Positions 36,601 to 36,789 of a DNA stretch of 36,789 nucleotides are shown piece after piece. Numbering within the stretch: the first letter of the stretch is position 1; each line of letters starts with the position of its first letter. The translations under genes and the position numbers were made by a program. Origin of the DNA: Elusimicrobiota bacterium (GTDB lineage Bacteria; Elusimicrobiota; Endomicrobiia; Endomicrobiales; Endomicrobiaceae); contig JAFXSD010000025.1 of assembly GCA_017525905.1 (NCBI GenBank), forward strand, positions 1 to 36,789, in the 5' to 3' direction. The notes below the pieces were generated by a model. It was not told the origin of the DNA. It worked only from the letters and a program-made list of their open reading frames with translations, and made no database searches.

Positions 36601-36789
36601 GTTCCACCGGTATATGTCAATGTTCCATCATTTAATATTCCGTCTGATGTTGTTATATCATCTGCATTTGCCGTTAAACTTCCGTTTACTGTTACTCCTG
36701 TCTGTTCTATTGATGTTCCCGTTGCATTCTCTACCGTTCCTTCTATCGTTAAGTTTCCTTCTCCTGAGATGTCGTTCTTATTTGTTCCT
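33621..36789 (-). CDS. Autotransporter-like surface protein with C-terminal OmpA domain (5' end outside window)
   Basis: The reading frame is open to the window edge, so at least 1055 residues are seen and the true start, with its signal peptide, lies beyond 36789. The N-terminal part is a Gly/Thr/Asn-rich beta-helix with autotransporter-associated repeats (VTLSGSNDYAGTTTISDGAIEI). Two copies of a unit ending ENATGTSIEQT are seen near the window edge. An outer-membrane beta-barrel follows (about 34990 down to 34158; GYGTSELKH, GYEQYDITRT, ending NVGLAYRFG). Then comes a Glu/Lys/Arg-rich coiled coil (about 34120-34010) and an OmpA-like peptidoglycan-binding domain (33955-33627; EGHTDNIG, NQKLSERRASSIA, NRRVEI). 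Autotransporters normally end at the barrel; here a periplasmic anchor follows. Likely an adhesin or surface-layer protein. Confidence 0.9.
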   Translation of the reverse strand, partial: GTNKNDISGEGNLTIEGTVENATGTSIEQTGVTVNGSLTANADDITTSDGILNDGTLTYTGGTNDDAISGSGDLVVDGIVENATGTSIEQTTITVAEDSTFITAANDLNISDSITLTGDETLLNLTDEEDAEIAAAITGSGKIVKEGEGTVTLSGSNDYAGTTTISDGAIEILAADGISTNTLYMDGGKLIISGDSDVELGNEIIGTDHNDVNIEVNGEATTVLTGEILGNEDLVKTGEGILELQMESNSYSGDTKIEEGGVIGNTANINGTVTGNGEGTSVEFNDDGDDVTLNTIDNIGLFEKTGSATMEVTNDFSAVDANISAGTFVINNDSELGSGSTFEVTGDMRVENAVLKGYGDITAGNLIIGSGAEFAPGNSTATFKVSGNLTFEGGSNYNVEFGQVNMDEEGHYNDSAEVSGTTTIGDDAQITLNNLEGKYYVAETIDLITSNSGVDGEYNEANVTFNDNDAIDLRPGYDTRISTRVYTEGNALKLELQRKRSEYSDTLEFERSHNEQEAAAAIDAISTGNDGDITYSLDAMEKMFYYQDTYDIDGLKAALNDIAGVIHSNATNLTFFNAKAEHVYDKIKERTKDILPCNKVHDKIWAEYYYNNYNVDKDENSPKQDLTVNGFLVGFDMINSKNWTMGIMGGYGTSELKHKKDKADMKDINLGLYGGYESAKWLLKGMLLGGYEQYDITRTIGFMDRTATSEHKGYSGALDLEAGYKISLNKDKQAKHRVYLKPFIGAIGSYINNEGYEEKGADSLNLKVNDYSDFAAEARAGLELNGKVKRFGWYVKAGARQLLTENYREIELSLLDYADVTKMNIRSAENARTTLMGGIGADYDLSENWTIFANGLGNFADVSTNYYANVGLAYRFGCKNNKPGTDEDTAALLNEKIAENEELKKELEEARAREKELQDKLQQEAKVVSEEEAQQMKENTIKSIKISGPTFNFGTTELSESGKEKLKDVVEEIKNYPDADILIEGHTDNIGKEDYNQKLSERRASSIATALKKDYQIPNDISIIGKGEKEPIATNDTKEGRAQNRRVEIIITTAE

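Noticed and set aside
36618..36620. TTG as start codon of the autotransporter-OmpA gene
   Set aside because: The frame stays open upstream to the window edge and continues the same repeat unit, no ribosome site is present, and no signal peptide follows the TTG.

Overview
The window looks like a chromosomal segment of an AT-rich, diderm (Gram-negative type) bacterium. Outer-membrane evidence is an autotransporter-type beta-barrel joined to an OmpA-like peptidoglycan-binding domain. There is also a type IV pilin-like protein and a partial pyruvate, phosphate dikinase. The combination of stand-alone pilin-like genes, PPDK and very large multidomain dikinase-like proteins is most reminiscent of Elusimicrobiota (Endomicrobium/Elusimicrobium type) or a neighbouring phylum such as Omnitrophota. 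This is an inference from gene content, not proven. Nearly everything is on the minus strand; only the pilin-like gene is on the plus strand.

Layout: 1-1837 is the 5' two thirds of ppdK, with its own promoter. 1933-4144 is a pheA-hisC operon (phenylalanine branch of aromatic amino acid synthesis). A pilin-like gene (4351-4779) is divergent from pheA, with a near-perfect promoter and a strong terminator that also serves the opposing metK operon. 4853-8604 is a probable pgpA-holA-nucleotidyltransferase-metK operon. 8782-15983 is a protein quality-control operon, tig-clpP-clpX-lon, running on into serA and ending in a strong terminator. 16086-18302 holds tRNA-Leu(UAG), ribF and ychF, separated by short intergenic repeats.

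The most unusual part is 18408-33457. A 186-residue membrane protein of unknown function is followed, across a hairpin that overlaps its stop codon, by a 4819-residue protein. In order, that protein has a signal peptide, an esterase/ChaN-like N-terminal region, a 2H-phosphoesterase-like domain with two HMTIG motifs, a CPBP (CAAX-type) intramembrane protease-like domain, and two tandem copies of a dikinase-like module. Each module has a companion domain, a swivelling phosphohistidine domain with its His, and a PPDK/PEP-synthase/glucan-water-dikinase-type ATP-binding domain. The phosphohistidine-then-ATP-domain order is that of glucan, water dikinases, and there is no PEP-binding barrel. This is the best candidate for an undescribed system: a membrane-tethered, duplicated phosphotransferase fused to two hydrolase-like domains.

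The window ends inside an autotransporter-like gene (33621 to beyond 36789) with beta-helix repeats, an outer-membrane barrel, a coiled coil and a C-terminal OmpA domain. No CRISPR array, insertion sequence, integrase, rRNA or replication origin was seen. No gene-free stretch exceeds about 210 bases.
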